In this document: one piece after another, positions 46,195-60,100 of the stretch
Position numbering within the stretch: position 1 is the stretch's first letter
How the letters are laid out: each line of letters opens with the position of its first letter
Assembly: GCF_040054535.1 (NCBI RefSeq)
Contig: NC_090780.1
Location: 12,829,001-12,893,000, forward strand
Reading direction: 5' to 3'
Origin: Antennarius striatus
Taxonomy: Eukaryota; Chordata; Actinopteri; Lophiiformes; Antennariidae
Length of the DNA: 64,000 nt
Made by a program: the position numbers and the translations under genes
Notes under the pieces: model-generated
Seen by the model: only the letters and a program-made list of their open reading frames with translations
Database searches by the model: none
Told to the model about the DNA's origin: nothing

Positions 46195-48064
46195 ATGAGC
46201 ACCGCGGAAAACTCTGACGCGGACTCCAACAAACTGGAGTGTGTGATCCAGGTGAGGTCCCAAAGGTCATTGTCTGTAGTAACTGTGGGTGTTAGTTTTC
46301 TCTGTAGGCAGTGGATCTGGTGTAACGTTATGACACATATCATTTGAAACACTTCTTTAAGTTGTAAATACTTCTGTTTTGGGTGCAATGACTTATTTGA
46401 CTCATATATATATAATGTTGTGTTTCCCAAAGAGGCTGGAGGAGAGCGTTCTGTCTGAGGAGAAGCGGTTGACGGTGCGGGGCCCTTCCCCTGATGCCCC
46501 CCCTACATGTCTGCCAGCCAGAGTGCGAGAAATTGTCACAAAGAACCTCACTGAAACCGGTGAGCTGCAGTCGTTTGCCGTCCTGTCATGTTGGTTTTAT
46601 TCAGCGTCTTTTCTTTGACCGACTCTGACTCGTCTCTCCCTTCCTGCAGCCGGGGCCATGTCGTCAGTCATGTCCCTCCAGGAGGAGAACCGGGTTCTGC
46701 AGGGAGAGCTGGCCAGGCTGGAGGACCTGCTGGCCCACAGCCGAGCAGACCGAGATGAACTCGCCATCAAGTATGGAGCGATTAGTGAGCGGGTAAAGAA
46801 AGACACCGGAACCAGAATCGACAGCTGGATAGGTGTAGTGTGAACTGAATGAACTCAAACGGAGATCTTCTCAGTGAGGCTGTAGTAAAAACTGTCCAGA
46901 GTTACGTCCACCGAAGGCAACGCTGAGCCACTCGCTGCTTTTCTCATTTCACCATTTTTTTCTGTTCTCTCATTGTCTGAGAACAGCTTGTTTCCCAGGT
47001 GATGAGCTCTGGTATGAACTGAAGTGTGATGTTGCCATGGTGTCTGTCACCCCGGGTGACTGTAAACAGGGGGCTTTAGTGGAGTTGAGGGGAGGTGGGG
47101 TGGTGGGTGGGCATCACATCTCATGTTAAGTTCAAGATAACTCAAAGATTCGTGCAGATCCGTAAAGACAAACAGAAGACCGACAGATGGAGCTGTGTTT
47201 TTGTTAAATAAGTGTTGATTTTTTTACAGTCATGTCAAACAGTCACATATGCTGATGATATGTTGTCTTTTCCTCTGCTACACATCTTTATTGTTTATTC
47301 TAATAATTTTATTGAGATTTCCTGAGAATTAAATTCCCAAGAATTGAGAGTAAAATAGTGTCTAACAGGATTTACAGTATACTTGGGCTGAATTCACATG
47401 ATCTTTTCCTGTTATTTAACCTTCGACCTCTGCCTCACACCCACAGCTGGAGCAGGCTTTGCGTTTTGAAACGGGAGATGAAGCTGCGGACCACGATTCC
47501 CTGGAGTCACGCAGCCTCACGCAGCAGAACGTGGATCTGCGCAGGAGGCTGGACGAAGAGCAGGCGACCTACAAGCGTAAGCTCACCGCATACCAAGAGG
47601 GCCAGCAGAGGCAGGCGCAACTCGTGCAGAAGTTACAGGCCAAGGTTTGTTGGTTTTACTCCAGCTGTGAAGTCACGTGAAACAAGTCGGTGACAGTTTT
47701 CCTGCTCCTTCAGGTTCTTCAGTACAAGAAAAAGTGTGGGGATCTGGAGCAGGCGCTACAGGAGAAGTTCGCAAATATGGAGAAACACCAGCTGAGTGTG
47801 AGTGGAATTCATTCATTTCATCAGTAGGAAAAAAATGAATTCAGACATTCCACAAATAATTTCATAAATCTTTCATTCAGGACCAAAGTGAAACAGCAAA
47901 CGGCCGCCAACAGGATGAATCAAGCAGCAACCTGGAGGAGGCTTTGATTCGTCTGGAGGAAGAACAGCAGAGGTGAGCAGGTGTCAAGAAGCTACTCTGT
48001 GCATAACGTATTAACTAACTAATGAACTGACTAAACTGTTAGGATTTTAAATTAACTAGCTTTG

Positions 48065-48123
<59 letters not shown>

Positions 48124-51100
48124 CCACTAGGTTTAGAACAAATTAGATTCTAAATTAACTAGTTTTGAAATACTAATTAATATAAACATTATATTTATAT
48201 TTTTATTTATTTTATTATTTAATAATTATTATTTATGTTTGTTGTTAATTATTTATGTTTACATAAATACAAAACATTGTATTTATATTTGTTATTATTT
48301 AATTATTATTTATGTTTATTGTTTTGTTAACGCTGTTTATGTTTACACTGTATGTTTGTATGTTTACACCAATCCTGCTTTATGTGCCCCCTGGGGACTA
48401 ATAAAGGTTTTTGAATTTGAATTGTACCTCTGAATGTGACATGTTGAAGATTATTTGTTATTTACTGTTTCGTGTTTCCAGGAGCAGCAGTTTGTCTGCG
48501 GTCAACGCCCTGCTGAGGGAGCAGCTGGAGCAGGTCAGTTTGGCCAATGAGGCTCTCAGCCAGGACATCCGCAGACTCACCGCTGATTGGACGAAAGCCA
48601 GGGAGGAGCTGGAGCAGAAGGAGTCAGACTGGAGGAGAGAGGAAGAGGTAGGAGAAGGATGCTGTGAAGACAGCACCTGTTTTGTTGGAAGAGAGAAAGA
48701 TCGGGGAGATAATCCGCTTGTTATTTTTGTCTCAGTCCTTTCACAGTTATTTCAGCAGCGAGCACAGCCGGATGCTGTTACTGTGGCGGCAAGTGGTCGG
48801 ATTTCGAAGGCATGTTTGTGAAATGAAGAGCGCCGCTGAAAGGTTAAGATCAGCCAAACATTTTTCCTGCACTATGACTTGAATCTTACCAAAGTTAACG
48901 GTGCAATAATTTCACCTTCTCTTCTCTTTTCTCTGTCACCCCACCTCCCACTGAAGGGACTTGTCAGACATGCGTAACGAGCTGGCTCGGGCATCCCACT
49001 CTGCTCAGGTGTCCTGTGCGAATCTGTCAGCCGTCCTGCATAGCAGGGAGGAAGGAACGGTTCGGGCCCTGGAGCTGGAGAAGGCCCTCCGGGGCCAGAT
49101 GGAGCAGCAGCTGAGGGAACGGGTGGCAGAGATGATGAGTCAGCAGAGCAGAGCGGACACAGAAAGAAGCGAGGTCAACATCAGGTCAGCGACTGGGATG
49201 CTGTGAATAATGACAGTGGTGTCAGAGAGGTCACTGAGTTCTTCTCACTCCGACATCTTTTAGGTTGTCAGAAATGGAGCGAGAGGGCGAGAGACTAAAG
49301 GGACAAATGGAGGAGAGAGACAGAGAGATCACTGCGCTGGCCAGGAGGCTTGAGGTGAGAGGTTTTATTTGGTCATTCAAAAATTAAAAATGAATCAGAA
49401 GTCACACTTTTGTACTGTTTGACGTGCTCCTTGATCACCACAGACACACACACTTTTATCCAGTCCCTTAGTTATGAAAAAAGTATCTTTATAGACCTCT
49501 TTAAAAATCGAAGATGACAATATTGACTTGTTTTTTACGGATGTACACATATCTTCTGTCATGACATAGAGGCACACACATAGTTAGGAAATTAGAAAGT
49601 TTTGAAAGAAGGATTTATTCCTTGTATTTTTTTTAAAAAAAGACTGAATTAGTGATGTTTAATGATCAGTAATCTTCCTCTTGACGTCATTTTGTTTGCC
49701 TTCTCTCAGCAGCAGAGTGGTAATGATGAGACGGACATGCAGGTGATTAAGTCTCACATTAAGACGCTGTTGGAGGCTCTGAGGGGCGTCGCTCGGGTAA
49801 TGAACTGCACAAAGTCAATGTTATTTAATTAAGAAGCAAGTCCTTTATTTTTATGATTTATTCTTTTATTTCTTGTTCAGGTGGTTCTGTCGGATGGAGA
49901 GTCATCATCAGAGGCAGACCAGGACACCTCTGGAGCTCCGTTGATGGCGTTCATCCTCGGCTCCTCTTCTCACCGCTCCTCTGCTCCTCATGGGTCGACC
50001 TCCCCCTCTCAGTCTTCTTCGTCTTCGGTGTCTCTTCTTCCTGAATCAGCGTTGTCTGCTCTGCATTCTGCAGTCACAAACAGAATGCTTCAACTGCAGG
50101 TGCCACAAGCATTTTTACTTTGTTGGAACATTTTTTTTATTTTAATCTATATGATTTTAACGTAGAGCACCAGTTACTGCACATATTTGATTTCACTTCA
50201 TGTTAGACTAATATAGAGATGGGACTGTATTGATTTTGAAAAGCTGAGTATTTCCAGACCCAAAATAACCTGTCACAACATGACTGTGGTTTTCAAAGTG
50301 TGAGGCCTCTAGACCCGCGACCAGAGCGGTTGTCCAGTCCAGATAATTCAAAGACCTCTCTGTGAAGAGTTTTTAGTCTCCCTACAAACCAAACAGAGAA
50401 CAAGTAGTGTTCAATCAACCCATTCCATCTAAAGGGACGGACGTTGTTAGGGGCTGGTAACCGGTTTGTGTTTGCAGGACATTCGAGGTCGTCTCCTCTC
50501 CTCCCAGTCCCTCATACAACAGTTGCGGAAGCAGATTTCCGATACTGATTCGGCTAAAAGAGATTCAGAACAGAGACACCAGGCTGTGGAGAGAGAGAGA
50601 GATGCCGCTCAGAGAGAGAAGGAGGCCCTGCAGAGAGAGAGGGACCGGCTGAAGCAGGAGAGGGACGCTCTGGACAGGTTAGATCGCCTGATGCTGTCTG
50701 CTGGAGTACTGTGGTGTGTTTCTACAACGAACGGGCACAAGTGTCACATTCCCCTTCCACACATTATCATGAACATTACAGCGAGAGGACGAGCTTAGAG
50801 ACCAGCTTGCAGAAGGTGCAGAGCAGCAACCAGGTCCTGCAGATGGAGCTGGAGAAGCTTCAGCTGACGGCGGCATCAACGCAGCGAGAGCGAGATCACG
50901 AGAAGGAGGAGAAGGAAGCGGCCGTTCAGGAGCGAGACCGAGCCAAGGTGGAGGCTCAGAGGATGTAAGTAGGTTAATTCACAGTGATTAAGTGGATCTG
51001 TGGTGCACACTAATCCACACGTTCAAAATGCTTACAGGAAGACATTCACATCTTCAGCTTCAGCTTCACATCCAGATAATCCTTTACATTCTTCATCTGC

Positions 51101-54100
51101 CTGGTTCCACTGACCTGATGGACAGATCTGATGTAGAACTTGTGTCCAAACAGCTCCGACAAACCTGAAGTAATTTCCAACATATCAGACCAGTGATATT
51201 AGTCAGTTTCTTTAAAAAACTGACAAAATTTTTTTCTTCCACTATAAATTCTTCCACTATAATTTTTTCTTCCACTATTGGGAAGATAAAATGAAGTTTA
51301 ACAGAATAAAAACAGGCGTCATACTGGACAGAACTTGAACATCACCTCCACATCACATGACAACGAGCACGATGATATTACTCTGTGGTTGATTTGTTCT
51401 GACTGTTTCGCTTCAGACAGAAGCAGTGGGAACAGAGCGAGCGTCGCGCCTCTGCCCAGAGAGGGGAGCTGTCTGCAGTGAGGGAGACTCACCAGCAGGG
51501 GGAGGTTGAGAGGCATCTGCTGCAGGGGGAGAGGGCCCAGCTCTCTGAAGCCCTGTCCCGAGTAAGAAAAGCACAATCTGTGCTCATTTAACTTTTCTGG
51601 ATTTAAAATTCTTTCTACTTGTTGTTTGTCACCTTCGTATTGCACTGACTGTCCCTTCAGGCTGAGAGCAGCAACGCGGAGCTCTCTCTGCTCATCAGCA
51701 AGCTGCAGTCTGAGGATGCATCGCTCAGGGATTCTCTCGCTAAGATGGGAAGTATGAATGAGGGTCTGGTTCAGGACAAAGCAGAGCTTAACACTTACAT
51801 TCTCAGGGTATGATGCCTTTTGCTTGATTTATTCAGGGTCAAATGAAGAATTAGAGATGATGACATGCCGTTGTTGCTCCTTTCATACTATTTTATTGCT
51901 CCATCTCTAAGCTGGAGGAAGAGAAGGCCTATCTCCAGACCCAGAAGCGTGAGGCAGAGCAGGAGAAGTTAACCATCAGAGATGAGTTGGTGCGTCTGGA
52001 GCAGGACCGACTGGAGCTGGATGCCGCCCGCCTCATGCTGCAGCACAAACTGCAGGACGTTGAGCTGAGCCACACAGGGATGGAAGCAGAGCTCCAGAGC
52101 GTCAGAGCTGAGAGGATAAAGCTGCAGGAGAAAGTCACACAGGTACAGAATGGATCACATCACCTGAGATCCAACCTGAAAACAAAGTGATAACATATTC
52201 CCTGCATGCATCAGACTTTAGTTGGATTATTTTGTGTTTTGTTGACAGCTTTGTGCCGATGTGGCGTCTCTGGGATCAGAGTTGAGTCTTTCCAGAGGAG
52301 AGGGCCAGAGGAACGAGGCGGCCTTGGAGGAAGCCGGACGCGGTCGGGCAGAACTTGCCCGAGACAAAGCAGCGCTGGTGGTCCAGCTGACGGCGTCTGA
52401 GAGGGAAAACACAGTGCTGTCAGAGGAACTGGCTGCTTTTAGGTGATTATCTGTTAGCTATACATGCATTTTTTTACTTGAGCTCATGTGCTTGACATTT
52501 GTTTGTGACCTTACAGGTCAGAACGGGAATCCTTGGAAACAAGTCTGTTTGAGGTGCAGCAACAACTTGTTCAGGTGGAGTCACGTAGAGAGCAGCTGGA
52601 GACGGAGAACCAGAACCTACGAGTCCGCTGTGAGACTTTGACAGGTGAGCAGCAGAGAGAGAACATGTAGGAGAGAAAAGCATTGGGTAGAGAATTAAAG
52701 GAGAAAACAGAAAAGAGAACCAAATGATGCTAGAACACTGAAGAGCACAACTTTAGATGTTTGGCATCCTGAGCCAGACAATAATATTTCAGCGTAAGAA
52801 CTTAATGGTTGAGTTCTTTGTTTTCTTCTCCTGGATGGTTTCCTGGATGGGATTTCCAGCTGAATCAAGGCGTCTACGCTCAGATGGAGAGAATCTGTTG
52901 GCCCAGGCTGAGAGGGACAAACAGGCTCTGAGTCAGACTCTAAATGCTGCACAGCTGGAGGCCCAGCAGGCTTTACGCAAGGCCATCTCTGAGCACCAGG
53001 AGGAGGTGGAGAGACTTGTCTCCGAAAAGGTTAGGCGGTTCATTCTGGGTATACACCGTGTGTTTTATACGTTTTTTTTTTTCAGATAAGGTGCTCATTC
53101 CTAATGAATCCATCTTTCTGCTTGTTGGCTGCTCTGATTCACAGGAAGTCCTGCGTCACAGTCTGCTGATGGAGCATGACGTCGCTCTGAGGAAGCTGAA
53201 GCAGGAGGTGGAGGAGCAGCTCCAGAGAGCTGATAGAGAGAGAGAAGAGCTCCAGGTTGAAATGAGGGTTCTCCATCACGACAGGGATCAGAGTCTGCTG
53301 CAGGCTGAGACGGAGAAACAACAGGTCCGATTGGGATCCAACTGGTTTCAACCGTATTGTTCAGCCTCTCTGTGGTATTTAGTTCGATACAGACCAGAGA
53401 TAGAGTGGCTCTGCTCTGGCACATCTGTTTTAAGTCTGTCTTTGTTTACTAGACCCTTTTTCTCCATCCAGGCTCTTTCTCTGAAGGAGGCAGAGAAAAC
53501 AGTTTTGAGCGACAGAGTGTCGTCTCTTCAGGCCTCGCTGTCGGCTGCAGCTCTGGATGCTGAGCGCATGTTGAGAGAAGTCGCCCATTACAAAGGGCAG
53601 GAGGAGGTGATGTGACTTCCTGTCAGAGATTATCATCTGTCGTTAAATTATCCAAACACATGAGGAAGTTGTACTGATTTTAAATTCTGAATCATGTTCA
53701 CGTAGATCAGAGTTGGAGCGCTGACCACCGAGCTGCTGGAGCTTCGCTCTCAGATGGAGGAGGCAGCTTCTGCTCATGAGAGAGACGTCCAGACTCTGAG
53801 GGTGACCTGTGCTGATCATCAGTCACGGGCTGAGCTCGCACTGAAAGAGGTACATCAGGAGAGAAGATAACCTCCAATCCCAGGATTCATTGCTGTTATT
53901 TCTGTAAAATGCAATGCAGCATATTAAAACAAAACTTTTAAATGTTACATTTTCTGACGAATAATTTAGTAAAACAAAATGTAATAAGATGCAGAAAGAA
54001 TTTGCCCTCGCTGTTTAAATATGTAACAATTACAACCAAGTAATAGAAAAGAAAACGTGCTGTAAAAGGTTTTGCGCAGCCCTCATAATTTTTTATTTGT

Positions 54101-56938
54101 TTAAAAAAATAAATTTCAGTTAGCATATTTATGTGATCCTGCATCAACATTCATGTTGGGACAAAAGAGTCCTTTTATTAGGAATTAAATTAAGCATCTA
54201 ACCAGAGATGCAGTGCATTGTGACATATTGCGTGTTATACTTGACATAGTATGAGGACATGAGCAGCAGTAAAAAAAATTGCTCTGTCTTGTGTGGCTAG
54301 TTTGGAATATAAAATTAACCTGTCGCCACATTTTATTGATAAATGAGTTATCCTCTGCATCATGTGATCATCATCCTGCTATGCCGAGATATTTTGTGTT
54401 TCTGAATGGTTGTGTTACCTGTTCGTGGCTCCCTTCCTCCAGCTGGACCAATGTCGAGCTTCTCTCTCAGCCAATGAGGAGAGCAGAGACCAGCTGAGGA
54501 GAGACGTGTTGGACATCGAGCGGCGCCACAACCAAACTCAGGACGCAGCAGAAAACTGCAGGAGTGCGGTGACGGAGCTGAGACGCAGCCTGACCGACGT
54601 CACAAAGGAGAGAGATGCCATCAGCCAATCAAACAGCCAGCTGAGAGAGTCCCTGAGGGCTGCAGAAATGGAGAGAATCAGGTAAAAACTTCAGAATTAT
54701 TCTTTGATAGGGGAAAAAAAAAGTTGTGTTTGATGTGTGTGTTTTTGGTGGTTCAGTGTGAAACGACAGAGCGAAGAGAGGGGCCAGAGGCTGGCTGTGC
54801 TGGAGGAGAAGTTGGCATCCACTCAGAAGGAGGTGACGGAGCTGCGGAGCTGCCTAAGAGAGGTCGAAAGGTCACGACTCGAAGCTCGAAGAGAACTGCA
54901 GGAGCTTCGCAGACAGGTCTGTCACCCCCCCCCCCCATCCCCCCTTAGATTTTTCAGTTTGAACATCTTTTCCTTCTGGAGTGAGTGTGTTGTGTCTTTG
55001 CTCCAGCTAAAGGTTCTTGATGGAGAGAAGGAGCAAAAAGGAAGGGAGGTAGCAGAGCTGCAGACTCGTTTGGCACTGGAGGAGCAGAGAGAGGAGGAGA
55101 GAGGGAAGGAGGCGTTCTCCCTCAGACAGAAGCTGACTGAAGCTGAAGCCGCCCGAGATGCTCACAAGAAAGAGGTGAGGATGGAGGAGAATGTTTCTGA
55201 TGATGTTACTTGTGTTTTTCCCTGTGTTTTGATTGTTTATTCTTTTTTTTCAGCTTTCTATAACCCAGAAGCGTCTGATGGAGTCTGAGTCTTGCTGGCA
55301 AGGATGTGAGAAAGATCTGATCACAAAGCTGCAGGAGGCGCACGGCTGTGAGAAGAAGCTGCAGGATGAAGCTAAGAACCTGGCGCTGCGAGCTCAGGCG
55401 GCTCAGGACGCCGCTGCTCAGTCCAGCCTGCTCCTGAGCGAGGCCCGGGGCCGACTGGCCGCCACCGAGGCCGAGCTGACCCGGGCCGAGGCCGGGAGGA
55501 GGGACCTGGAGTTCCGTCTGAGCAGCATTCAGTCGGCGCTCACGCGAACGCTGGGCATCGGGGCCGGAGGGAGAGGAGGCCGAGGAAGGAGCCCAGGAGG
55601 GAGCTCCACGTCACCGGGCCCCATGTCACGCCACAACAGCTCCTCCCCCCTGCGGTCCTCACTGTCACCCCCAAAAGGTGAGAATTTAAACTTCATCTCT
55701 GCAGCATAAGATTCATCAGTCTGTTAAGATGTTGGTGGAGATGCACGGCCATGAAATGAAATCAACATTTTTCCCCAAAATTATTTATGTTTGTTATCGT
55801 TAAACATATTTTTATATGTAAAAATATGTTTGTTTTTTTCACGATCCCTCTTGATTGTCTCAAAATTTTCTTCCTTGTATTTTAATACTAATTTAACTAA
55901 AATGGTGCCAATACTGTTCATTGCCATTTGTTGTTGGGGTTTTTTTTAACCACCGCCTTTGCCTTTGATAATATGTTTGACAAAAATAATAACCCAAGAT
56001 GCACAAAAACAACTCGTTTACAGTAATTTCCACACTATAAGGCGCCCTGGATTATCAGGTGCATCCTCAATGAATACCCTATTTTAAAAAAAGTCATACA
56101 TAAAGTGCACTGGATTATAAGGCGCACTGGATTATAAAACGCATCTGAGAACTCAACTTCAATGAATGGTCTATTTTATAGCTTTTTTCATATATAAAGC
56201 ACACTAGATTTTACGGAGAAAGAAAATTTAAGGCTTTTAGGTGCGCCTTATAGTGCAGAAAATACTGTACTATTGATTTAAGGGGATCTTGCAACATTTT
56301 CCGTGTTATGTTCCAGAGATACGAGTCAGTACCCCTGATAACACCTTAGGCTCAGAAACTGCGTCTCCAGAGAGAGGGAACACGCCGCTGCCTCTCTCTC
56401 ATCCAGAACTGGATCCCGACGCTCTACGAAGCAATCTGAGAGACTTCCTCCAGGAGCTACGGGACGCACAGAGAGACCGGGTAAATACAAAGTGATTTAT
56501 AAAATTTATTCATAATAAATATACGAGGTTTCCACATTTGTTGGGTTCCATTGTTTGTTTACTTCTGACTTTGAAGGATGACACCCGATGCCGTCTGGGG
56601 GTCCTGCAGCAGGAGCTGGACAAGCTGACGGAGGAGCGAGACTCTGCTCAGGGTCAGCTCACACAGCTCCAAAACGCCTTACAGGAACACCAGGAGGGTA
56701 AGACTTCTCACGTAGCGTAGCGTCAGGAGACGATGATCTCAGTTTGTAACATTCATTAATGTGTGTGATTGTAGGGAGGCGCGGGTTGGATGAGCGTCTG
56801 GCCACCGCTCAGATTCTCCTCCAGCAGCAGGAGGAGGTGCTGAGGAGAGGAGACAGAGAGAGGAGGTCCCTCAGCGACAGGGTGAAGGATTTAGAACGAG
56901 TGCTGCAGGCGTCCGAGTCGGATAAAAAACACATACAG

Positions 56939-57029
<91 letters not shown>

Positions 57030-57123
57030 ATACATTGGTGTTGACTATGGTACCATATGGCAATGTGTGACCGGAGAGCTACGTCTGATGCCATAAACTG
57101 TCAGGGAGCAACAACAGCAGATG

Positions 57124-57169
<46 letters not shown>

Positions 57170-60100
57170 GTGTTGTTGTGTTGTGGTGCCGCCCGTCGGC
57201 TCTCCATATGACCGTTTGTTGTGTCAGAACCTTTCAAAATAACTCACCTTCTGGACAACAGGAGCAAGAACACAAAGAAAAGGGAGAGGAATGATTGTCT
57301 GTCTCATGATGTCCCTGCTTTGACGATCTGATGACTTCTTCTTCTTCTCCTTTCGGCTTTTCCCTTCAGGGGTCGTCACAGCGAATGAATTGCCTCCATC
57401 TAACCCTGTCTTCTGCATCCTCTTCTCTCACACCAACTACCTTCATGTCCTCTTTCACTACATCCATAAACCTCCTCTTTGAGCTTCCTCTAAGCCTCCT
57501 GCCTGGCAGTTCGAAACTCAGCATCCTTCTACCAATATATTCACTATCTCTCCTCTGGACATGTCCAAACCATCTCAGTCTGTCCTCTCTGACTTTATCT
57601 CCAAAACCTCTAACATGTGCTGTCCCTCTGATGTACTCGTTCCTGATCCTATCCATCCTGGTCACTCCCAGAGAGAACCTCAGCATCTTCATCTCTGCTA
57701 CCTCCAGCTCTGTCTCCTGTCTTTTCTTCAGTGTCCATCACCATAGCGAACAAGAAGGGGCTCAGAGCTGATCCCTGATGCAGTCCCACCTCCACCTTGA
57801 ACTCCTCTGTCACACCTACAGCACACCTCACCACTGTCTTACAGTCCTCATACATGTCCTGCACCGCTCTAACATACTTCTCTGCCACTCCAGACTTCCT
57901 CATACAATACCACAGTTCCTCTCTGGGCACCCTGTCGTAAGCTTTCTCCAGATCTACAAAAACACAATGCAGCTCCCTCTGACCTTCTCTGTACTTCTCT
58001 ATCAACATCCTCAAAGCAAATTCTGCATCTGTAGTACTCTTTTTTGACATGAAACCATACTGCTGTTCACAAATGTTCACTTCTGCCCTTAGTCTAGCTT
58101 CCACTACTCTCTCCCATAACTTCATTGTATGGCTCATCAGCTCATTCCTCTGTAGTTGCCACAACTCTGCACATCTCCCTTGTTCTTAAAAATGGGCACC
58201 AGCACACTTCTCCTCCATTCCTCAGGCATCTTCTCACTATCTAAGATCCTGTTGAACAACCCAGTCAGAAACTCTACTGCCACCTCTCCTAGACACTTCC
58301 AAACCTCTACAGGTATATCATCAGGACCGACTGCCTTTCCACTCTTCATCCTCTTCAGTGCCCTCCTCACTTCATCTTGACTAATCTTTGCAACATCCTG
58401 GTCCACAACAGTCACCTCTTCTAGTCTTTGTTCTCTCTTATTTTCCACATTCATCAACTCTTCAAAGTACTCTTTCCATCTTCCCATCACACTACTGGCC
58501 CCTGTCAATAGACTTCCATCCCTATCCTTAATCACCCTAACCCGCTGCACGTCCTTCCCATCTCTGTCTCTCTGTCTTGCCAACCTGTATAGATCAGTCT
58601 CTCCCTCCTTACTGTCCAACCTAGCATACAAGTCATCATAACCCCCTTGTTTGGCCTTTGCTACCTCTACCTTCACTTTACGCTGCATCTCTCTGTACTC
58701 TTTTCTACTCTCCTCAGTCCTCTCAGTGTCCCACTTCTTCTTAGCTAACCTCTTTTTCCTCCTCCTTCCACCACCAAGTCTCCTTATCTACTGTCCTTCC
58801 AGATGACACACCAAGTACTCTCCTACCTTTCTCCTTGATCACATTAGTTGTAGTTGTCCAGTCATCTGGAAGCACCTCCTGACCATCATCTGACCGTCAT
58901 CCTACACAACACCATCCTATGCTGTTTGGCTACACTCTCACCTACCACTACTTTGCAGTCACTGATCTCCTTCAGGTTACTCCATCTACACAAGATGTAG
59001 TCTACCCGTGTGCTTCTACCGCCACTCTTATAGGTCACTCTATGTTCCTGCCTCTTCTGGAAGAAAGTATTCACTACAGCCATTTCCATCCTTTTTGCAA
59101 AGTCAACTACCATCTGTCCTTCTGTGTTCCTCTCCTGGATACCAAACCTGCCCATCACCTCCTCATCACCTCTGTTTCCTGCACCAACATGTCCATTGAA
59201 GTCTGCTCCAATGACAACTCTCTCACTTCTAGGTGTTCTCTGCATCACTTCATCAAAGTCCAACCAGAATTTCTCCTCCTCCTCCAGCTCACATCCTACC
59301 TGTGGAGCATACCCACTGACAACGTTGAACATCACACCTTCTATTTCTAGCTTCAGACTTATCCCTCTATCTGACACTCTTTTTACCTCCAGGACATTCC
59401 TAACAAACTCCTCCTTCAAGATAACTCCTACTCCATTTCTCTTCCCATCTACACCATGATAGAACAACTTGAACCCTGCTCCTAAACTTCTAGCCTTGCT
59501 ACCTTTCCACCTGGTCTCCTGGACACATAGTATGTCTACCTTCCTCCTCTGCATCATGTCAACCAACTCTCTAGCTTTTCCTGTCATAGTTCCAACATTC
59601 AACGTCCCTACTCTCAGTCCTATACTCTTGGCGCTCCTCTTCTCTTTCTAAGTGCGAATGCACTTTCTTCCTCTCCTTCTTCGACCAACAGTAATCCAAT
59701 TTCCACTGGCGCCCTGTAGGTCAACAGCACCGATGGCGGTCGTTGTTAACCCGGGCCTCGACCGATCTGGTATGGAAGTCATAGGTTTGATTCGCATCTT
59801 TGATTTGGCAAAAGTTTTACGCCGGATGCCCTTCCTGACGCAACCCTCTGTATTTATCCGGGCTTGGGACTGGCACAATAAGACACTGGCTTGTGCCCTC
59901 TTGCGGCTACATTTTGACGATCTGATGACTGATTCCCTTAAATTTAAAGTCGCTGTTTGCCACTAAGGATCCTGTTTTTTAGAACTTGATCTGTCTCCCC
60001 TAACCTGTGCAGGATCAGCTGAATAAACAGCGTGCCGCTGAGACACGTGTGGAGGCGGAGAGGAGGCGTCTGCGGGAGGCTCTGGAGGCGGCGGAGGCCC

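Noticed and set aside
46658-46843. Short ORFs running past exon ends in crocc (also 48411-48821, 52944-53615)
   Set aside because: They are exons read through into introns. Splice borders and phase define the real exons.
57331-57771. Long open frames on the strand opposite the LINE copies (also 855-1301, 34875-35468, 43565-44455, 58919-59350)
   Set aside because: They are antisense shadows of the LINE coding sequence, with no domain and the same pattern in every copy.
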